Shown here: in pieces, positions 46,078-55,610 of the stretch
How positions within the stretch are numbered: position 1 is the stretch's first letter
Layout: every line of letters starts with the position of its first letter
DNA from: a gamma proteobacterium endosymbiont of Lamellibrachia anaximandri
Lineage (GTDB): Bacteria; Pseudomonadota; Gammaproteobacteria; Chromatiales; Chromatiaceae
NCBI GenBank assembly: GCA_016756855.1
Contig: JAESPD010000007.1
Span: forward strand, 1 to 64,000
DNA: 64,000 nucleotides
Direction of reading: 5' to 3'
The notes under the pieces: model-generated
The model's input: the letters and a program-made list of their open reading frames with translations, nothing else
What the model was told of the DNA's origin: nothing
The model's database searches: none
Position numbers and translations under genes: made by a program

Positions 46078-47046
46078 ATGCTGATCGACTCACTTGCCAT
46101 TCTCGTTGGACTTGCCATCCTGGTTTGGGGCGCCGATCGCTTTGTCATCGGCGCCGCCGCACTGGCCAGCAACCTGGGTGTTTCAGCGATGCTGATCGGA
46201 CTCACCATTGTCGGCTTCGGCACATCCGCGCCTGAGATACTGGTCTCCGTGGTCTCCTCGCTTGATGGCAATCCTGGTCTCGCAATCGGCAACGCACTGG
46301 GATCGAATATCGCCAACATCGGCCTGATCCTCGGCACCACCGCGCTTATCGTCCCTCTTACCGTCCACTCCAGCGTATTAAAGAGGGAGTACCCCCTGCT
46401 GCTCGGCGTGACCGGCCTCAGCCTGCTGCTCATGCTGGACGGGGAACTGAACCGGCTCGACGGCGTTATCCTTATTGTCGTCCTGATCGCCGTACTCGGC
46501 TGGATGATACGTGCCGCTAAAACCGGCTCTCCAACCGACCCGATAGCCGACGAGTTCGATGCCGAAATCCCTCACGACATGCCCACCCGCCGCGCAATTT
46601 TCTGGCTGATATTCGGTCTTATCTGCCTGCTGGTGAGCTCACGCATGCTGGTCTGGGGCGCAGTCAACATCGCCACCACTTTCGGCATCAGCGATCTGGT
46701 GATCGGCCTGACCATCGTCGCCCTGGGCACCAGTCTGCCCGAGCTTGCGGCAAGCATTGCCAGCGCCCTCAAGGGGGAAGACGATCTTGCCATCGGCAAC
46801 ATCATCGGTTCCAACCTATATAATCTGCTGGCGGTCCTGAGTCTGCCGGGATTGATTGCGCCGGGCGCTTTTGCCCCAGCCGCACTCTACCGGGATCAAC
46901 CCATGATGATCGGACTGACCCTTGCACTCTTTGCCATGGGGTATGGTTTTGGGAAACTGAAAGGACAGATCAACCGTATTGAAGGCTTTCTCCTGCTGCT
47001 CGCTTTCATCGGTTATCAGTCAGTGCTGTTTTTTACGTTAAGTTAG
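46078..47046 (+). CDS. Calcium/sodium antiporter (YrbG family)
   Basis: A 322-residue inner-membrane K+-independent Ca2+/Na+ exchanger-like protein with about ten helices in two homologous halves. Each half carries the alpha-repeat: VGFGTSAPEILVSVVSS with GNALGSNIANIG in the first, and VALGTSLPELAASIASAL with GNIIGSNLYNLL in the second. In E. coli yrbG also precedes the kdsD-kdsC-lptCAB genes, so the order is conserved. Ion specificity is by family. Confidence 0.93.
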   Translation: MLIDSLAILVGLAILVWGADRFVIGAAALASNLGVSAMLIGLTIVGFGTSAPEILVSVVSSLDGNPGLAIGNALGSNIANIGLILGTTALIVPLTVHSSVLKREYPLLLGVTGLSLLLMLDGELNRLDGVILIVVLIAVLGWMIRAAKTGSPTDPIADEFDAEIPHDMPTRRAIFWLIFGLICLLVSSRMLVWGAVNIATTFGISDLVIGLTIVALGTSLPELAASIASALKGEDDLAIGNIIGSNLYNLLAVLSLPGLIAPGAFAPAALYRDQPMMIGLTLALFAMGYGFGKLKGQINRIEGFLLLLAFIGYQSVLFFTLS

Positions 47047-47054
47047 ACTATTTT

Positions 47055-47083
47055 GCCTGATCCGCTACGCTTGATCATGCCTG
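47055..47083. repeat. Degenerate palindrome with the CGCTACGCTT loop
   Basis: TGATC-CGCTACGCTT-GATCA flanked by GCC and TGCC. It is a short, decayed member of the GTAG/CTAC family between the antiporter gene and kdsD; the end tetranucleotides are lost. Confidence 0.6.
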
Positions 47084-47123
47084 TGAACGACTGTTTTTTT
47101 ACCTTAATTCGAGAGAGATCAAA

Positions 47124-48122
47124 TTGAGACAAGGCAAACCGATCACCCAGGAAGAGGCCGGTAGACTCCGAAGCCTGGGACTGGCAGTGATCGAAACCGA
47201 GGCTGCCGCCATCTCATCGCTGGCAGCGCGCATCGATAACGATTTCGCCCGCGCCTGCAGCTATATGCTCGAGTGCCCCGGCCGCATAGTGGTCATCGGC
47301 ATGGGAAAATCAGGGCACATCGGCAGCAAGATCGCCGCCACCCTCGCCAGTACCGGCAGCCCAGCTTTTTTCGTCCATCCCGGTGAAGCCAGCCATGGCG
47401 ATCTCGGCATGATCACCAGCGGCGATGTGGTGCTTGCACTCTCGAATTCAGGGGAGACCGGCGAACTGCTGACTATCCTGCCACTGATCAAGCGCCTCGG
47501 AGTGCCACTCATCAGCATGACCGGCAATCCAGAATCCACACTGGCGTGCGAGGCGGAAGTCAGCATCGATGTCAGCGTGGAGAAGGAGGCCTGTCCGCTG
47601 GGTCTCGCCCCAACCTCCAGCACCACCGCTGCACTGGTTATGGGTGACGCCATGGCGATCGCCCTGCTTGAGACGCGGGGTTTCACCGCCGAGGACTTCG
47701 CCCTCTCCCATCCCGGCGGCAGTCTCGGACGGCGTCTGCTGCTGCATATCGGTGATATCATGCACACTGGGGATGCGATCCCAAGGGTCTCCACCGATGC
47801 CAGTCTGAACACAGCACTGATCGAGATGTCTTCCAAAAGCCTCGGCATGACTGCTGTCGTCGACGAACAGGGAGCGTTGGCTGGAATCTATACCGACGGG
47901 GATCTGCGCCGCACCCTCGACCACAAAGTGAACATTCACGAAGCGGGGGTGTCGCAGGTGATGACCGTAAACTGCAAAACGGTGGTGCCGGAGATGCTCG
48001 CTGCCGAAGCCCTGCAGTTGATGGAAGAGAACAAGATCAGCGGCCTTCTGGTGCTCAACGGACAAGGTGAACTGGTCGGCGCATTCAACATGCACGACCT
48101 GCTGCGTGCCGGCGTTATGTAA
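47124..48122 (+). CDS. kdsD: Arabinose-5-phosphate isomerase KdsD
   Basis: KdsD makes D-arabinose-5-phosphate from ribulose-5-phosphate for KDO, the inner-core LPS sugar. The 332 residues comprise an N-terminal SIS domain (VVIGMGKSGHIGSKIAATLAS, then HPGEASHGDLGM, SNSGETGEL) and two C-terminal CBS domains (ALIEMSSKSLGMTAVVDEQG ... GDLRRTLD; LMEENKISGLLVLNGQGELVG). The start is a TTG at 47124 with GAGAGAG upstream. Confidence 0.95.
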   Translation: MRQGKPITQEEAGRLRSLGLAVIETEAAAISSLAARIDNDFARACSYMLECPGRIVVIGMGKSGHIGSKIAATLASTGSPAFFVHPGEASHGDLGMITSGDVVLALSNSGETGELLTILPLIKRLGVPLISMTGNPESTLACEAEVSIDVSVEKEACPLGLAPTSSTTAALVMGDAMAIALLETRGFTAEDFALSHPGGSLGRRLLLHIGDIMHTGDAIPRVSTDASLNTALIEMSSKSLGMTAVVDEQGALAGIYTDGDLRRTLDHKVNIHEAGVSQVMTVNCKTVVPEMLAAEALQLMEENKISGLLVLNGQGELVGAFNMHDLLRAGVM

Positions 48123-48161
48123 AGGCAGGGTCAAGGGTAAGTTGTACCTCTTTTCCCTTCC

Positions 48162-48199
48162 TCGGCCCTTGGCCCTTGGCCCTAAAAATCTTGGCCCTA
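48162..48199. repeat. GGCC-heptad repeat between kdsD and kdsC
   Basis: TCGGCCC-TTGGCCC-TTGGCCC-TAAAAATC-TTGGCCC. Read on the minus strand it follows the same word order as the 44441 arm (AGGGCCAAG, then ATTTTTAGGGCC). It splits an operon that is usually tight. Confidence 0.78.
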
Positions 48200-48218
48200 A
48201 TAAAATCGGAGAGAGAAA

Positions 48219-48740
48219 GTGCAGGACATCCAGGAAAAGGCTCGTAACATCAAGCTGGTCATATTCGATGTCGACGGTGTACTCACCGACGGCAGTCTGT
48301 TCCTTGGCGATGACGGACAGGAGTACAAGGCGTTCAACTCCCGGGATGGCCACGGCATGAAGATGCTGCAGGCCAGCGGCGTGGAGATCGGCATCATCAC
48401 CGGCCGCTCCTCGGAAGTGGTGCGCATCCGCATGGAGAGCCTGGGGATCAAACACGTCCACCAGGGCAAACTGGATAAACTGCCCACCTATCTCCAGTTG
48501 CTGGATCAGCTCGGCCTGAGGGACGAAGAGGTCGCCTACGTGGGGGACGACGTGGTCGACCTACCCATCATGCGCCGCGTCGGTCTCGCCATTGCGGTCA
48601 ATGACGCTCACCCCTTTGTGCTCCAGCATGCCCACTGGCAGACCCCACATGCGGGGGGCCGCAGCGCCGGGCGGGATGTCTGCGAACTGCTGATGGACGC
48701 CCAGGGCAATCTTCAGTCTGCGCTGGAAAACTATCTTTAA
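48219..48740 (+). CDS. kdsC: 3-deoxy-D-manno-octulosonate 8-phosphate phosphatase KdsC
   Basis: A HAD phosphatase that releases KDO from KDO-8-phosphate. The 173 residues include the nucleophile motif VIFDVDGVLTDGSLFLGDDG, FNSRDGHGMKMLQASGVE, IITGRSSEVVRIRMESLG (motif II Thr) and VAYVGDDVVDLPIMRRVG (acidic motif). The start is a GTG at 48219 with a GGAGAGAG ribosome-binding site. lptC follows after 12 bp. Confidence 0.96.
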   Translation: MQDIQEKARNIKLVIFDVDGVLTDGSLFLGDDGQEYKAFNSRDGHGMKMLQASGVEIGIITGRSSEVVRIRMESLGIKHVHQGKLDKLPTYLQLLDQLGLRDEEVAYVGDDVVDLPIMRRVGLAIAVNDAHPFVLQHAHWQTPHAGGRSAGRDVCELLMDAQGNLQSALENYL

Positions 48741-48752
48741 GCCGTTACGCTG

Positions 48753-49316
48753 GTGAATCGTCATACTCTCGCCATTGTCCTGTTCACTACCGCCATCGCG
48801 GGACTGAGTTGGTGGCTGGCTGAGATAACAGAACCGAAACAGCAGCGCCAGCAGGTCGCGGGACACCATCCCGACTACTACGCCGATGACCTCTCAATCA
48901 CCACCTATGATGAGACAGGCAACCCAAAACACCGTCTGGTAACAGATCGTCTGATTCACTTCATGGATGACGACAGCGCAGAATTGGAACATCCGCATCT
49001 GTGGTTGTATGAACCAGCCACCCCGCCCTGGAAGCTGCGCGCCGAGCAGGCACGCATCACCAATAATGGCGAAAACATCTTCCTTCCGGGCAAGGTATTC
49101 ATTGACCGGGAGGGGCAGGGGAAAAACCGCCCATATCACATCACCACCTTCGACCTGAAGGTACAACCCAAACTCTCCTACGCCGAAACCGATGGCGCAT
49201 TCCGTCTCGACAGCCGCCGGGACTGGGTCACCTCCATCGGCATGCAGGGCTGGTTCAAAGAACCAGCCAGAATCAAACTACTATCCGAGGTACGAAGCCG
49301 TTATGAAACCCAGTAA
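48753..49316 (+). CDS. lptC: LPS export protein LptC
   Basis: LptC is the bitopic inner-membrane protein that receives LPS from LptB2FG and hands it to LptA. The 187-residue product has one N-terminal helix (TLAIVLFTTAIAGLSWWLA) and a periplasmic beta-jellyroll (HPDYYADDLSITTYDETGNP, WKLRAEQARITNNGENIFLPG). The start is a GTG at 48753. It overlaps lptA by 14 bp. Confidence 0.93.
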   Translation: MNRHTLAIVLFTTAIAGLSWWLAEITEPKQQRQQVAGHHPDYYADDLSITTYDETGNPKHRLVTDRLIHFMDDDSAELEHPHLWLYEPATPPWKLRAEQARITNNGENIFLPGKVFIDREGQGKNRPYHITTFDLKVQPKLSYAETDGAFRLDSRRDWVTSIGMQGWFKEPARIKLLSEVRSRYETQ

Positions 49317-49812
49317 CCGGCTCTTGAGTCTGCTGCTCGCCCTCTCCCTGTCCACTCCGGCCCTCAGCCTCGCACTCAGCACCGATAAAGATCAGCCGAT
49401 GTATCTTGAAGCGGACAGCGTGGACATCGATGACGCCAAAGGCGTCAGCATCTACGAGGGGAACGTGGTCATCACCCAGGGCAGCACCAAACTGTGGGCC
49501 GACAAGATATGGGTCTATCGTGTTGATGGCGAAACAGAAAAGGTCTTCGCCATCGGCAAGCCGGTGCGCTTTCAGCAGCGCATGGAGGACAGCGACGAGG
49601 CGGCTCGCGGAGAGGCGCTACGGGCCGAATACTATGCCAGGAAGGATGAGATCTACTTGATCGGGGAGGCGCTGCTGGAACAGGGCAAGGATCAGTTTCG
49701 CAGCGACCGCATCACCTACCTGCGCGGAAAGTCCCAGGTCAAGGCCGGCGCCAGCGCCGAAGGCAAAAAGCGGGTTCGGGTGGTCATAGAACCCAAGAAA
49801 GAGCAACAATGA
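49303..49812 (+). CDS. lptA: LPS transport periplasmic protein LptA
   Basis: LptA forms the periplasmic LPS bridge between LptC and LptD. The 169-residue product has a signal peptide ([18 protein letters not shown]) and an OstA-type fold: [54 protein letters not shown]. The ATG at 49303 starts the signal peptide. The stop overlaps lptB (ATGA). Confidence 0.95.
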   Translation: MKPSNRLLSLLLALSLSTPALSLALSTDKDQPMYLEADSVDIDDAKGVSIYEGNVVITQGSTKLWADKIWVYRVDGETEKVFAIGKPVRFQQRMEDSDEAARGEALRAEYYARKDEIYLIGEALLEQGKDQFRSDRITYLRGKSQVKAGASAEGKKRVRVVIEPKKEQQ

Positions 49813-50534
49813 CCCAGTTGCTCGCCACCAACCTGGAGAAGCAGTATCGCGGCCGCAAGGTGGTTGACCGGATTTCGCTGGAGGTCGACAAGGGTGAGGT
49901 GGTCGGACTGCTTGGTCCCAACGGCGCAGGCAAGACCACCAGCTTCTATATGATCGTGGGTCTGATCCCGGCGGACGGGGGAAGCGTCATGGTCGACGGA
50001 CGTGAGGTCACCGACCTGCCGATGCACAGCCGCGCCCGGATCGGCATCGGCTACCTCGCCCAGGAACCCTCGATCTTTCGGCGGCTCTCGGTGGAAAACA
50101 ACATTCTGGCCATCCTGGAGACCCGCAAATCACTGAAAAAAATGGCGCGGCAGGAGATCTGCGACAGACTGCTCGATGAGTTCGGTATCGCCCATCTGCG
50201 GGATAATATTGCCATGAGCCTCTCCGGCGGCGAACGGCGGCGACTGGAGATCGCCCGCGCACTCTCCATCGAACCCCGGTTTGTGCTGCTGGACGAACCC
50301 TTCGCCGGGGTTGACCCTCTCGCGGTGCTGGAGATCAAAAAGATCATTCTGCATCTGAAAGAGCGGGGCATCGGTGTGCTGATCACCGACCATAATGTAC
50401 GGGAGACCCTCGACATCTGCGATCGCGCCTACATCATCAACGCAGGCAGCGTGCTGGCGGAGGGAACGCCGCAGGATATTCTTGCAAACTCAGAAGTTCG
50501 CTCTGTCTACCTGGGAGAACATTTTTCCATGTAA
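49809..50534 (+). CDS. lptB: LPS export ABC transporter ATP-binding protein LptB
   Basis: LptB is the ATPase that powers LPS extraction by LptFG. The 241 residues show Walker [17 protein letters not shown], the Q-loop [15 protein letters not shown], signature [15 protein letters not shown], Walker [17 protein letters not shown] and the H-loop [10 protein letters not shown]. It overlaps lptA by 4 bp; rpoN follows 205 bp downstream. lptF and lptG are not in the window. Confidence 0.97.
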   Translation: MTQLLATNLEKQYRGRKVVDRISLEVDKGEVVGLLGPNGAGKTTSFYMIVGLIPADGGSVMVDGREVTDLPMHSRARIGIGYLAQEPSIFRRLSVENNILAILETRKSLKKMARQEICDRLLDEFGIAHLRDNIAMSLSGGERRRLEIARALSIEPRFVLLDEPFAGVDPLAVLEIKKIILHLKERGIGVLITDHNVRETLDICDRAYIINAGSVLAEGTPQDILANSEVRSVYLGEHFSM

Positions 50535-50739
50535 AGAGAAAGGCATTTTTCCACAAATTTCAAGCGGTTACTTATCTCGATTCAGATATTAGACCTGCTG
50601 CCGACAAGTTCAATAACGATTTCATGATCCAGAACAACTGAAAGCTGCGATAAAGTTTTCCGCACCTTACTTTTTTTGGCTAGAATGAAATCAGGAAATC
50701 CATACAAATAACGTACCAGGTTTTGATAATCACCTGCAG

Positions 50740-52221
50740 ATGAAGCAAACTCTTCAGCTCCGACTCGGACAGCACCTCACAATGACGCCGCAGCTGCAGC
50801 AGGCTATCCGCCTGTTGCAGTTGTCCACGCTTGACCTCTCCCAAGAGGTACAGGAGGCCCTGGAGGCAAACCCGTTACTGGAGACCGAAGAGGAGTTCGA
50901 GCGATTCAGCCAGAATAGTGACGAAACGGCGCAGAAGCCTGAAAAACAGGAATCCACCACCGAACAACTCAACGACACAAACAACGAACGTGAGGTTCAG
51001 ACAGAATCTCCAGAGATGCCGGAAGAGCTACCCGTGGACAGCGAATGGACCGATGTCTACGATAGTTATACGCCACCTGCCAACAACGGCTCTGCCGAGA
51101 ATATGGACAGCGACTTTCTGGCCCAGCGAGGGCAGGCGCAAACACTGCAGGACCATCTGCTCTGGCAGTTGAACCTCACCCCCTTCTGTCCTACCGATCG
51201 CGTCATCGCCACCATGATCATCGATGGCGTCAATGAAGAAGGCTATCTTACCACCAGCCCCGAAGAGATCATCGAGACTTTGGAGGACGAGGAGATGACC
51301 CTGGAGGATGTGGAAGCGGTTCTCCATCGAATTCAGGCATTCGATCCCCCCGGCGTGGCCGCACAGGATCCCCGTGAGTGCCTGCTGATTCAGCTGCGGC
51401 AGCTGCCTGAAGATACCCCATACCGGCAACCGACCATCCGCCTCTGCGAGGATTTCTTCAAACTGCTCGCCAGTCAGGACCAGGCTCAGATCAAGCGCCG
51501 CATGAAGGTTACGGACGACGAACTCAGTAGCATGACCCAACTGATTCGTTCCCTGCATCCCCATCCCGGCAGCCTGATCGCCGAGTCTGAACCTCAATAT
51601 GTCATCCCCGACGTCTTTGTCAGCCGTCACAACGGCACCTGGCGCGTGGAACTAAACCCGGAAGCAACCCCCCGCCTGCGGGTCAATACAGACTATGCCA
51701 AGCTAATCCGCCGCGCCGACTCGGGTAAAGATAATACCTTCCTGAAAAACCACCTGCAGGAGGCCCGCTGGTTCATCAAGAGCCTGTTGAGCCGCAACGA
51801 CACGATCCTGCGGGTTGCCTCCAGAATCGTCAAAGTCCAACAGGGCTACTTCGAACACGGCGCCGAGGCGATGAAACCCCTGGTGCTGCGAGATATCGCC
51901 GAGGCGCTGGAGATGCATGAGTCGACCATTTCACGGGTCACCACGCAGAAATATATGCACACACCCCGCGGCACTCTGGAGTTTAAATACTTCTTCTCCA
52001 GCCATGTCAGCACCAGCGCCGGCGGCGAGTGCTCAGCCACTGCAATCCGCGCTTTGATCAAAAAACTGATTGCCGCCGAAAAGCCGTCAAAGCCGCTCAG
52101 CGACAACAAAATCGCCACTATACTGTCAGAACAGGGCATCAATGTTGCCCGCAGGACAGTGGCAAAATACCGCGAGTCGATGACGATTCCGCCATCGAAT
52201 GAGCGTAAGCGCCTGGTATGA
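50740..52221 (+). CDS. rpoN: RNA polymerase sigma-54 factor RpoN
   Basis: Sigma-54 directs RNA polymerase to -24/-12 promoters and needs AAA+ activators. The 493 residues show region I, the activator-interacting Q/L-rich N-terminus (QLRLGQHLTMTPQLQQAIRL), an acidic low-complexity region II (about 45-110) and region III, ending with a HTH (LRDIAEALEMHESTISRVTTQ in part) and the RpoN box ARRTVAKYRE. In this genome it sits, as usual, between lptB and hpf-ptsN. Confidence 0.97.
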   Translation: MKQTLQLRLGQHLTMTPQLQQAIRLLQLSTLDLSQEVQEALEANPLLETEEEFERFSQNSDETAQKPEKQESTTEQLNDTNNEREVQTESPEMPEELPVDSEWTDVYDSYTPPANNGSAENMDSDFLAQRGQAQTLQDHLLWQLNLTPFCPTDRVIATMIIDGVNEEGYLTTSPEEIIETLEDEEMTLEDVEAVLHRIQAFDPPGVAAQDPRECLLIQLRQLPEDTPYRQPTIRLCEDFFKLLASQDQAQIKRRMKVTDDELSSMTQLIRSLHPHPGSLIAESEPQYVIPDVFVSRHNGTWRVELNPEATPRLRVNTDYAKLIRRADSGKDNTFLKNHLQEARWFIKSLLSRNDTILRVASRIVKVQQGYFEHGAEAMKPLVLRDIAEALEMHESTISRVTTQKYMHTPRGTLEFKYFFSSHVSTSAGGECSATAIRALIKKLIAAEKPSKPLSDNKIATILSEQGINVARRTVAKYRESMTIPPSNERKRLV

Positions 52222-52267
52222 ATACAGGCAGAATGATGGAAAATCCCATCGGAAACAGGAGTTAACT

Positions 52268-52594
52268 ATGCAAATTAGCCTGACCGGTCATCACATCGAT
52301 ATTACTGACTCTATGAAAGACTACGTCGACACAAAACTAGAAAAACTGGAACGTCACTTCGACAACGTCACCAATGTGCATGTCATCCTCAGTGTGGAGA
52401 AACTGCGTCAGAAGGCGGAGGCGACACTGCACATCAACGGCGCGCATGTTTTCGCGGACTCCGTGCAGGAGGATATGTATGCAGCTATCGATTCCTTGAT
52501 CGACAAACTCGACCGCCAGGTAATCAAACACAAGGAGAAAATGAAAAATCATCGTGGCAGTGGCGTGGATCTCAAATACGCTACCGAAGAATAG
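52268..52594 (+). CDS. hpf: Ribosome hibernation promoting factor (short form HPF)
   Basis: A 108-residue HPF/RaiA-family protein that binds the 30S decoding region and promotes 100S dimers in stationary phase. Motifs are MQISLTGHHIDITDSMKDYV, TKLEKLERHFDNVTNVHVIL and EDMYAAIDSLIDKLDRQVIKHKEK (in part). The absence of a C-terminal dimerisation domain marks the short form. Start ATG 52268 after an AGGAG ribosome-binding site. Confidence 0.95.
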   Translation: MQISLTGHHIDITDSMKDYVDTKLEKLERHFDNVTNVHVILSVEKLRQKAEATLHINGAHVFADSVQEDMYAAIDSLIDKLDRQVIKHKEKMKNHRGSGVDLKYATEE

Positions 52595-52612
52595 ACGCGA
52601 AGCGAGGTCTGC

Positions 52613-53083
52613 ATGTTTCCCGACGGCTTTATTGTTGAGGAACGCATCGGTTGTCAGATCGAAGCCGGCAGCAAGAAGAGAGTGCTGGAAGAACTCGGCC
52701 AACGCCTGGCCGGGGAGATTCCAGCGCTGACTCAGGACATGGTCTTCGACAGCCTGCTGCAGCGTGAACGTTTGGGCAGTACCGGGTTGGGCCGGGGCAT
52801 CGCCCTGCCACACGCCCGCATGCCGCAGGTAAAAAACGCTATCGGCGCTTTCATCCAGCTCCAGCGGGGAGCCGATTTCGACGCCGTGGACGGGCAACCA
52901 GTCGACTTGGCCTTTGCCATGCTGGTGCCGGAAGAGGCGACTGAAGTGCACCTGCAGCTTCTGGCCAAATTGGCTGCCATGTTCAGCGACGCCGGTTTCT
53001 GCGACAAACTGCGACAGACCAAAACGGCAGCAGATGTTTTCGAACTCATCCGTCTGCGGGATGGCGCCAACACCGGTCAATGA
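52613..53083 (+). CDS. ptsN: Nitrogen-regulatory PTS EIIA component PtsN
   Basis: EIIA-Ntr, a regulatory phosphocarrier that in other bacteria modulates potassium transport, sigma-54-linked and stress functions. The 156 residues carry the phosphorylated His in GIALPHARMPQV. Other segments are KKRVLEELGQRLA (as KKRVLEE...) and LVPEEATEVHLQLLAKLAAMF. It overlaps hprK by 4 bp. Confidence 0.94.
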   Translation: MFPDGFIVEERIGCQIEAGSKKRVLEELGQRLAGEIPALTQDMVFDSLLQRERLGSTGLGRGIALPHARMPQVKNAIGAFIQLQRGADFDAVDGQPVDLAFAMLVPEEATEVHLQLLAKLAAMFSDAGFCDKLRQTKTAADVFELIRLRDGANTGQ

Positions 53084-54027
53084 ACCCACCCGTCTCTCTT
53101 TACGATCTGATCGGCCAGTACGGAAAAGAACTGACCCTCAGCTGGTTCCGCGACCTGCAACCTGTTGATCGCCTGATTCACCCAGTGGATGAGCAGGATG
53201 ATACCCAGCCCCCCGTGGGTCCGATGAACGTGATCCGACCCAACCGGATACAGGTCATAGGCCCACAGGAGCAACGGCACCTGCTGTCACTTGACGCAGC
53301 CCATCACCGAAAAAGCCTAAAACGACTATTCAGCGCCAATCCCGCAGCCATTATCTTTTCCAACGGCTGTGCCCCCAGTGACGATTGCTTCCAACTCGCC
53401 ACAAAAAACGCCATCCCTCTCCTGATCACGCCAACGGGAGACCGTGAGATCATCACGCGGCTGCAACACCTGCTCAATCAACGCAAATCTGAAACCACAC
53501 TGGTACATGGCGTCTTCCTGGAAGTACTGGGCAAGGGGATCCTGCTTAGCGGCGATGCAGCAGTAGGTAAAAGTGAGCTGGCTCTGGCGCTGATCTCCAG
53601 GGGACATCGCCTGGTAGCTGACGATGCCACCGAAGTCACCCGCATCGACGACAAAACACTAAGCTGCAGCTGTCCTCCGGTATTGAAAGATTTTCTGGAG
53701 GTCCGGGGACTCGGCATCCTCAATATCCGCGCCATGTTCGGCAACTGCGCCGTCAAACCCCGAAAGAACCTGCATCTGATCATCGATCTGCAGTGTCTCG
53801 ACGACGATGAGGTGGCGCAGATGGACAGACTCCAGGGGAGCCATTCATTGAAAAACCTGCTCGGCGTCGACATCCACCAGACAATGCTGCCGGTGGCGGC
53901 AGGGCGCAATCTGGCGATCATGGTGGAAACCGCGGTCAGACAACACCTGCTACGTATCGATGGTTACAATGCGGCTGAGGATTTTGCCCAACGGCAACGC
54001 CGTTTCATCGATCAGCAACAGGATTAG
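53080..54027 (+). CDS. hprK: HPr kinase/phosphorylase
   Basis: HprK phosphorylates HPr on a serine with ATP or PPi and reverses it. The 315-residue product has the N-terminal MurF-like domain and a C-terminal kinase domain with the P-loop LLSGDAAVGKSELALALI, DDATEVTRID, the HPrK signature LEVRGLGILNIRAMFG and KNLHLIIDL. The P-loop reads GDAAVGKS in place of the more usual GDSGIGKS, but the lysine and serine are kept. The target serine is present in the HPr at 55611. Confidence 0.93.
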   Translation: MNPPVSLYDLIGQYGKELTLSWFRDLQPVDRLIHPVDEQDDTQPPVGPMNVIRPNRIQVIGPQEQRHLLSLDAAHHRKSLKRLFSANPAAIIFSNGCAPSDDCFQLATKNAIPLLITPTGDREIITRLQHLLNQRKSETTLVHGVFLEVLGKGILLSGDAAVGKSELALALISRGHRLVADDATEVTRIDDKTLSCSCPPVLKDFLEVRGLGILNIRAMFGNCAVKPRKNLHLIIDLQCLDDDEVAQMDRLQGSHSLKNLLGVDIHQTMLPVAAGRNLAIMVETAVRQHLLRIDGYNAAEDFAQRQRRFIDQQQD

Positions 54028-54166
54028 CTCAAGTTCCAGTGCAAAATATCTGCTGCGGGATAGGCTTTTAATTTGTAATATGTCACTCCAGTTTTTTATC
54101 TGGCGACAGATTGCGCTACCCTACCCATATTGCGGCCTCCAAAATAATACCAACGTGCAGTAAACC

Positions 54167-55033
54167 ATGACAGCTGGCACCAAACTTCTCATCCTCACCG
54201 GACTCTCGGGTTCAGGAAAATCCATCGCCTTGCACACCCTGGAAGACCTGGGTTACTACTGCATCGACAACCTGCCGGTCTGCCTCTTCGAGGCTTTTTC
54301 CAAGCATCTGATCGAAGCACCGGAAGAGGCATTTCAATCCTCCGCAGTCGGTATAGACGCACGCAGCCAACCCGATAAACTGGGCAGACTGCCCAAGATG
54401 GTCGACAAGATGCGTGAGCAAGGCATCAACTGCGAGATGATTTTTCTTGAGGCGCAGAGCGACACCCTGATCAAACGCTTCAGCGAGACAAGGCGAAAAC
54501 ACCCGCTCTCAACTGCGGATATCTCCCTGGATGAGGCCATCAAGCGTGAACGGGTTCTGCTCGAACCCCTGATCAGCAACGCCGACCTCTGTATAGACAC
54601 CACCCACACCAATCTACATGAACTGCGGGATCTGATTCGTGGCCGGGTGAGCGGTGACAAACAACAGGTATCACTGCTGGTTGAGTCCTTCGGCTTCAAG
54701 CATGGCGTGCCACGTGATATCGACTTCGTCTTCGACGTGCGTTGCCTGCCCAACCCGCATTGGCAAGCAGAGCTGAGACCCTTCACAGGCCTCGACGGGC
54801 CGGTAGCGCAATTTCTGGAAAACAGCCAAGACACCAGACAGATGCGAGATGACCTGATCCGTTTTCTGGAGGAGTGGATACCCCGCTTCGAGGCGGACGG
54901 ACGCAGTTATCTCACCATTGCCATCGGCTGCACCGGCGGGCAACATCGATCGGTTTTCATTACAGACCAGCTCTTTCGCCATTTCAAATCCCAGGGCCGC
55001 AAGATACTGAGCCGTCACCGGGAGCTGTCATGA
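54167..55033 (+). CDS. rapZ: RNase adapter protein RapZ
   Basis: RapZ binds glucosamine-6-phosphate and small RNAs and, in enterobacteria, delivers GlmZ to RNase E. The 288 residues show Walker A LTGLSGSGKSIALHTLEDLG (in part), YYCIDNLPVCLFEAF, LEAQSDTLIKRFSETRRKHPL (in part), and the C-terminal GVPRDIDFVFDVRCLPNPHW and AIGCTGGQHRSVFI. GlmY/GlmZ were not found in the window. Its stop overlaps the next start (ATGA). Confidence 0.95.
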   Translation: MTAGTKLLILTGLSGSGKSIALHTLEDLGYYCIDNLPVCLFEAFSKHLIEAPEEAFQSSAVGIDARSQPDKLGRLPKMVDKMREQGINCEMIFLEAQSDTLIKRFSETRRKHPLSTADISLDEAIKRERVLLEPLISNADLCIDTTHTNLHELRDLIRGRVSGDKQQVSLLVESFGFKHGVPRDIDFVFDVRCLPNPHWQAELRPFTGLDGPVAQFLENSQDTRQMRDDLIRFLEEWIPRFEADGRSYLTIAIGCTGGQHRSVFITDQLFRHFKSQGRKILSRHRELS

Positions 55034-55431
55034 GTATCGGCCTGCTGATCATCACCCACAACCAGGTTGGACACACCCTGTTGCAGACAGCCGTCAATAT
55101 GATGGGAGTCTGTCCACTTTCCACCGAGGCACTGGCAGTCACCACAGACTGCGATCCGGACGAATTGCGCACCACGACTCGGAGAATGATCGCTCAGCTG
55201 GATCAGGGAGATGGTGTGCTGGTACTCACCGACATGTTCGGCTCCACCCCGAGTAATATCGCCTACGATCTGCTGGATGAGGGACGAATCAACGTGGTGG
55301 CAGGTATCAATCTGCCGATGCTGGTACGGGTACTGAACTATGCACCGCTCGACCTGAAAGAACTCACCAGCAAGGCGATCAGCGGCGGCAAGGATGGCAT
55401 TGTCTGTTGCCGCAAACCGGAAACGGCATAG
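55030..55431 (+). CDS. PTS mannose-family EIIA component
   Basis: A 133-residue EIIA-Man-type protein with the active-site His in LLIITHNQVGHTLL, LVLTDMFGSTPSNIA and VVAGINLPMLVRVLNY. It is translationally coupled to rapZ. No mannose-type IIB, IIC or IID gene follows, so it probably works as a regulatory phosphate acceptor and not in sugar uptake (inference). Confidence 0.93.
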   Translation: MSIGLLIITHNQVGHTLLQTAVNMMGVCPLSTEALAVTTDCDPDELRTTTRRMIAQLDQGDGVLVLTDMFGSTPSNIAYDLLDEGRINVVAGINLPMLVRVLNYAPLDLKELTSKAISGGKDGIVCCRKPETA

Positions 55432-55492
55432 ATCCTGAATAGACATCACCATTCAACTCGACTGTGAAGCTGGGTTTGTTACTGTTCCAGGC

Positions 55493-55583
55493 GTAGGCCC
55501 GATCAAGCGTAGCGGATCGGGCGATGCAGGCTTGATAGAACACAAATAACGTTGCCGGTTCCGCTACGTTTGAACCGGCCTAC
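55493..55583. repeat. Paired palindromic repeat (REPIN-like) inside the PTS operon
   Basis: GTAGGCCCGATC-AAGCGTAGCG-GATCGGGC, a 34-bp spacer, then GCCGGTTC-CGCTACGTTT-GAACCGGC-CTAC. It fills the gap between the EIIA-Man and HPr genes and could attenuate or process the transcript. Confidence 0.85.
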
Positions 55584-55610
55584 TTCAGTATTTTCGATAA
55601 CTCACTGGCC

